DNA of 8,713 nucleotides, from the NCBI GenBank assembly GCA_007116445.1, contig SKIM01000225.1, positions 1 through 8,713 of the forward strand, given 5' to 3'. The notes under the pieces are model-generated. The model was not told the origin of the DNA and did not search any database. It was given only the letters and a program-made list of their open reading frames with translations. This DNA comes from Natronohydrobacter sp. (GTDB lineage: Bacteria > Pseudomonadota > Alphaproteobacteria > Rhodobacterales > Rhodobacteraceae). Below, piece by piece: positions 6,245 through 8,713 of this stretch (positions are counted from its first letter, which is position 1; each line of letters opens with the position of its first letter). A program made the translations under genes and the position numbers.

Positions 6245-7471
6245 ATGAAATGGTTTGGCGGAAAGCCGAAATCGAGTGGCACACAGGTTGATACAGACCG
6301 CGTTCTGGGTTTCGATGATTTCGAGGTCAAGCTCGGCGATCTCATGCGTGGTGAGCGTGCGACGCTAGGCAAATCCCTGTTGGATGTGCAGCGCGAGTTG
6401 CACATCAGAGCAACATATATCGCAGCGATAGAATCAGGCGATCTGTCGGCTTTTGAGGCCGCTAGCTTCGTTGCGGGCTATGTGCGCTCCTATGCCCGCT
6501 ATCTTGGCATGGATCCGGATTGGTCTTATTCGAAATTCTGCCTCGAAACAGGCTTTGCCATCACCACCGAATTGCAGCGGGGAAGCGGAACCCCCACGAT
6601 TCGCGATGTCGCGGTCAACCGCGAGTTCTCACAAGGTATGTTGTCGCGCACCAAACTGGCCTCGGACCCGGATCCGTTCTGGTCCCGGCTTGACCCTGTG
6701 GCCATCGGTTCGGTTGCGGTGATGCTTTTCCTGATCATCGGGGTCAGCGTTGGTGGCTGGACCGTGCTGCGCGAGCTTCAGCGCGTGAACCTCGCGCCGC
6801 CAGATCAGCCGCCCGAAATCATGGCCGATCTGGACCCGGTTCTGTCGGGGGCGTCCCCGCGTGCAACTGTGGTTGACGAGCCCAGCCTGCGTCTGGCGCA
6901 GGACGGTGCGCTTGATGGTCTGTTCTCCTCCGAAGCGCAGGGCGTGGTGCGCACCCATCGCCCCGATGCACTCGAAACGCCGGTCTTCACGTCTCGCGAT
7001 GGTCCTATTGTCGCGATCAATCCGCGCAACGAGGCCGAAGCCGACAGCGATAACAGCATGCGCGCGGCTATCGAAGCTGCGCTGTCTCAGGCTGAGGAAC
7101 CTTTTCCCATGCCAGGGACTGTGCGTGTAACCGAAAGTGGCCCGCCCAAGGTCGAAATACTCGCCGTGCGTCCAAGCTGGATCCGGGTGCGCGATGCAAA
7201 TGGCACAGTGCTGTTTGAGAAAGTGCTCGATGCAGGCGAGCGCTATACCGTGCCACAATCGGATGCTCCGGCGACGCTGCGCGCCGGGAATTCAGGCTCT
7301 GTCTATATCCTTGTCGATGGCCAGCCCTTTGGTCCGTCTGCCCCAGGAGCGCAGGTCGTCGATCAGATTGCACTTTCGCCGGAAGCGGTGACCGAACGGT
7401 TCTCACTGGCCGATCTGTCCGGTGACAGCGCATTGCGCGATTTTGTGAATGTAGCGCAGGCTGAAAACTGA
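6245..7471 (+). CDS. rodZ: RodZ-like membrane-anchored helix-turn-helix protein
   Basis: A 408-residue protein with RodZ architecture. The N-terminal cytoplasmic helix-turn-helix domain (about 31-95) contains LGDLMRGERATLGKSL and the typical IRATYIAAIESGD...FVAGYVRSYARYLGMDP pattern. A basic/juxtamembrane stretch and one membrane helix (about 152-173) follow, then a long low-complexity, acidic and proline-containing linker (about 180-300), then a C-terminal periplasmic DUF4115 domain (about 303-377) with VEILAVRPSWIRVRD and a closing GQPFGP segment. In model bacteria RodZ links the MreB cytoskeleton to the elongasome and cell shape. In Rhodobacteraceae the role is inferred from domains only, and regulator-like roles cannot be excluded. 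ATG 6245 is preceded by a weak G-rich site (TAGGGG). It lies between hemA and ispG on the same strand. Confidence 0.82.
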   Translation: MKWFGGKPKSSGTQVDTDRVLGFDDFEVKLGDLMRGERATLGKSLLDVQRELHIRATYIAAIESGDLSAFEAASFVAGYVRSYARYLGMDPDWSYSKFCLETGFAITTELQRGSGTPTIRDVAVNREFSQGMLSRTKLASDPDPFWSRLDPVAIGSVAVMLFLIIGVSVGGWTVLRELQRVNLAPPDQPPEIMADLDPVLSGASPRATVVDEPSLRLAQDGALDGLFSSEAQGVVRTHRPDALETPVFTSRDGPIVAINPRNEAEADSDNSMRAAIEAALSQAEEPFPMPGTVRVTESGPPKVEILAVRPSWIRVRDANGTVLFEKVLDAGERYTVPQSDAPATLRAGNSGSVYILVDGQPFGPSAPGAQVVDQIALSPEAVTERFSLADLSGDSALRDFVNVAQAEN

Positions 7472-7532
7472 AACCGGTTTCACGTTCCAGTGACGCGCCA
7501 CGAATTTTCTCTGCGAAGTTCGAGAGCCTTGT

Positions 7533-7538
7533 TATACT
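7533..7538 (+). promoter_or_regulatory. Isolated -10-like box before the rodZ-ispG terminator
   Basis: TATACT (7533-7538) matches the -10 consensus at 5 of 6 positions, but no matching -35 is visible 16-18 bases upstream. If active, it would start a transcript only about 45 bases long that ends at the terminator 7559-7589. It may equally be a chance match in the rodZ 3' region. Confidence 0.25.
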
Positions 7539-7558
7539 CTAAACGTAGTCTCTCTTCT

Positions 7559-7589
7559 GGCCCGTTGCGCAAGCACGGGCCTTTTCTTT
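7559..7589 (+). terminator. Strong intrinsic terminator between rodZ and ispG
   Basis: GGCCCGT (7559-7565) pairs perfectly with ACGGGCC (7575-7581). Inside, GC (7567-7568) and GC (7573-7574) close a GCAA tetraloop, with one bulged T. TTTTCTTT follows directly. It lies 87 bases after the rodZ-like stop codon and 80 bases before ispG, so ispG should depend on its own promoter. Confidence 0.88.
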
Positions 7590-7610
7590 GCTGCGGTCAT
7601 ACCCTGTCCA

Positions 7611-7639
7611 TTGCTGCGTCGCATGGATTGGCGTAAACT
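7611..7639 (+). promoter_or_regulatory. Candidate ispG promoter
   Basis: TTGCTG (7611-7616) and TAAACT (7634-7639) are exactly 17 bases apart, downstream of the terminator and about 31 bases before the ispG ATG. Matches to consensus are only 3 of 6 and 4 of 6, so this rests mainly on spacing and position. Confidence 0.35.
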
Positions 7640-7670
7640 GCGCATCACAGTCCGAATGGAAGCCTGAGCA

Positions 7671-8713
7671 ATGGATCACAATCACATTCGCCCCTGGCGC
7701 AATATCGCAAGGCGTAAATCACGGCAGATCATGGTCGGTTCTGTGCCCGTGGGGGGCGACGCTCCGATCACGGTCCAGACCATGACCAATACCGATTCCA
7801 GCGATGCTGCCGCAACCATCAAGCAGGTCATCGCCTGTGCCGAGGCCGGGGCCGATATCGTGCGTGTCTCAGTGCCTGATCAGGATGCCAGCCGCGCGCT
7901 GCGCGAGGTGGTGCGCGAAAGCCCGGTGCCGATCGTGGCCGATATCCATTTCCACTACAAGCGCGGGATCGAGGCCGCCGAGGCCGGGGCCGCCTGCCTG
8001 CGCATCAATCCCGGCAATATCGGCGATGCTGCTCGCGTGCGAGAAGTCATCAAGGCCGCGCGTGATCATGGCTGCTCGATCCGCATCGGGGTGAATGCCG
8101 GGTCGCTGGAGCGTCACCTGCTCGAAAAATATGGCGAACCCTGCCCGGATGCGATGATCGAATCCGGCCTCGACCATATCCGCATCCTGCAGGATAATGA
8201 CTTCCATGAGTTCAAGATCTCGGTGAAAGCCTCGGATGTCTTCCTCGCTTCCGCTGCTTATATGGGGCTTGCTGAGGCCACAGATGCCCCCATCCATCTG
8301 GGCATCACCGAAGCGGGCGGGCTGATGTCGGGCACTGTGAAATCCGCGATTGGCCTCGGCAATCTGCTTTGGATGGGCATCGGCGACACGATCCGCGTCT
8401 CGCTCTCCGCCGATCCGGTGGAGGAAGTGAAAATCGGCTATGAGATCCTCAAGGCGCTGGGCCTGCGCCACCGTGGCGTGAATATCATCTCCTGCCCTTC
8501 TTGTGCGCGCCAGGGCTTTGACGTGATCAAGACCGTGACCGCGCTCGAAGAGCGGCTGGCCCATATCAAGACCCCGATGAGCTTGTCGATCATCGGCTGC
8601 GTCGTCAATGGTCCGGGCGAGGCGCTGATGACGGATGTCGGCTTCACTGGCGGCGGCAATGGCGCGGGCATGGTCTATCTGGCAGGAAAACAAAGCCACA
8701 AGCTCAGCAACGC
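7671..8713 (+). CDS. ispG: 4-hydroxy-3-methylbut-2-enyl-diphosphate synthase IspG (partial, 3' end cut off)
   Basis: The first 347 residues of IspG (GcpE) run off the right edge without a stop; roughly 25-35 residues are probably missing. IspG is the [4Fe-4S] enzyme of the MEP pathway. It converts 2-C-methyl-D-erythritol 2,4-cyclodiphosphate to HMBPP in the cytoplasm, supplying isoprenoids for quinones, carotenoids and membrane carriers. The N-terminal TIM-barrel part shows VGSVPVGGDAPITVQTMTNTD (within 22-42), VSVPDQDA (67-74), VADIHFHY (89-96) and LRINPGNIG (110-118). The cluster domain holds C275 and C278 (CPSC) and C310, plus E317 in NGPGEA. These are all the ligands and the key glutamate, with spacing as in E. 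coli IspG. ATG 7671 is supported by GGAAG 9 bases upstream and by family alignment. A strong terminator upstream indicates independent transcription. Confidence 0.96.
   Translation, partial: MDHNHIRPWRNIARRKSRQIMVGSVPVGGDAPITVQTMTNTDSSDAAATIKQVIACAEAGADIVRVSVPDQDASRALREVVRESPVPIVADIHFHYKRGIEAAEAGAACLRINPGNIGDAARVREVIKAARDHGCSIRIGVNAGSLERHLLEKYGEPCPDAMIESGLDHIRILQDNDFHEFKISVKASDVFLASAAYMGLAEATDAPIHLGITEAGGLMSGTVKSAIGLGNLLWMGIGDTIRVSLSADPVEEVKIGYEILKALGLRHRGVNIISCPSCARQGFDVIKTVTALEERLAHIKTPMSLSIIGCVVNGPGEALMTDVGFTGGGNGAGMVYLAGKQSHKLSN

Noticed and set aside
7869..8699. Minus-strand open frame (276 codons) opposite ispG
   Set aside because: It lies entirely within the highly conserved ispG coding sequence and its His/Asp/Ala-rich product resembles no family.
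1..8713. Mobile elements, tRNA/rRNA genes, CRISPR arrays, phage or defence genes
   Set aside because: Both strands are filled by recognisable housekeeping-type genes with short gaps (none over 200 bases). No repeats, transposase motifs or RNA gene signatures were seen.

Overview
The window reads as chromosomal DNA of an alphaproteobacterium, most likely a member of the Rhodobacteraceae. The strongest pointer is a 407-residue 5-aminolevulinate synthase that, from memory, resembles Rhodobacter sphaeroides HemA along its whole length. It also has an FNR/FnrL-type box upstream, a CobS-type aerobic cobaltochelatase subunit, and high-GC codon use throughout. This is core-type sequence: I see no insertion sequences, phage genes, tRNA or rRNA genes, or CRISPR arrays.

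Left part (1-532, + strand): the last codons of an unidentified gene end directly before a four-helix DoxX-like membrane protein. A GC-rich hairpin terminator closes this unit, which meets the next block tail to tail.

Middle-left (533-4154, - strand): three genes run leftwards in the order M20 metallopeptidase, cytochrome P450, CobS. The peptidase stop and the P450 start share bases (a TTGA overlap), so these two are probably translated together. CobS follows after 77 bases and may belong to the same transcript. Its usual partner CobT is not adjacent.

Right part (4284-8713, + strand): a small secreted protein of unknown function, then hemA (first step of tetrapyrrole synthesis in alphaproteobacteria), a RodZ-like membrane-anchored helix-turn-helix protein, and ispG (non-mevalonate isoprenoid pathway), which is cut off by the window end. 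hemA has the richest control region: a near-perfect FnrL box, a foldable leader whose pyrimidine tract could pair with the ribosome binding site, and a TTG start codon. A strong intrinsic terminator separates rodZ from ispG.

ALA synthase, cobaltochelatase and IspG all feed tetrapyrrole and isoprenoid cofactors (heme, B12, and possibly bacteriochlorophyll and carotenoids or quinones). The window itself contains no photosynthesis gene, so phototrophy is not shown. I found no clearly new biological system. The best leads are the hemA leader, the unknown secreted protein in front of hemA, and the coupled peptidase-P450 pair.
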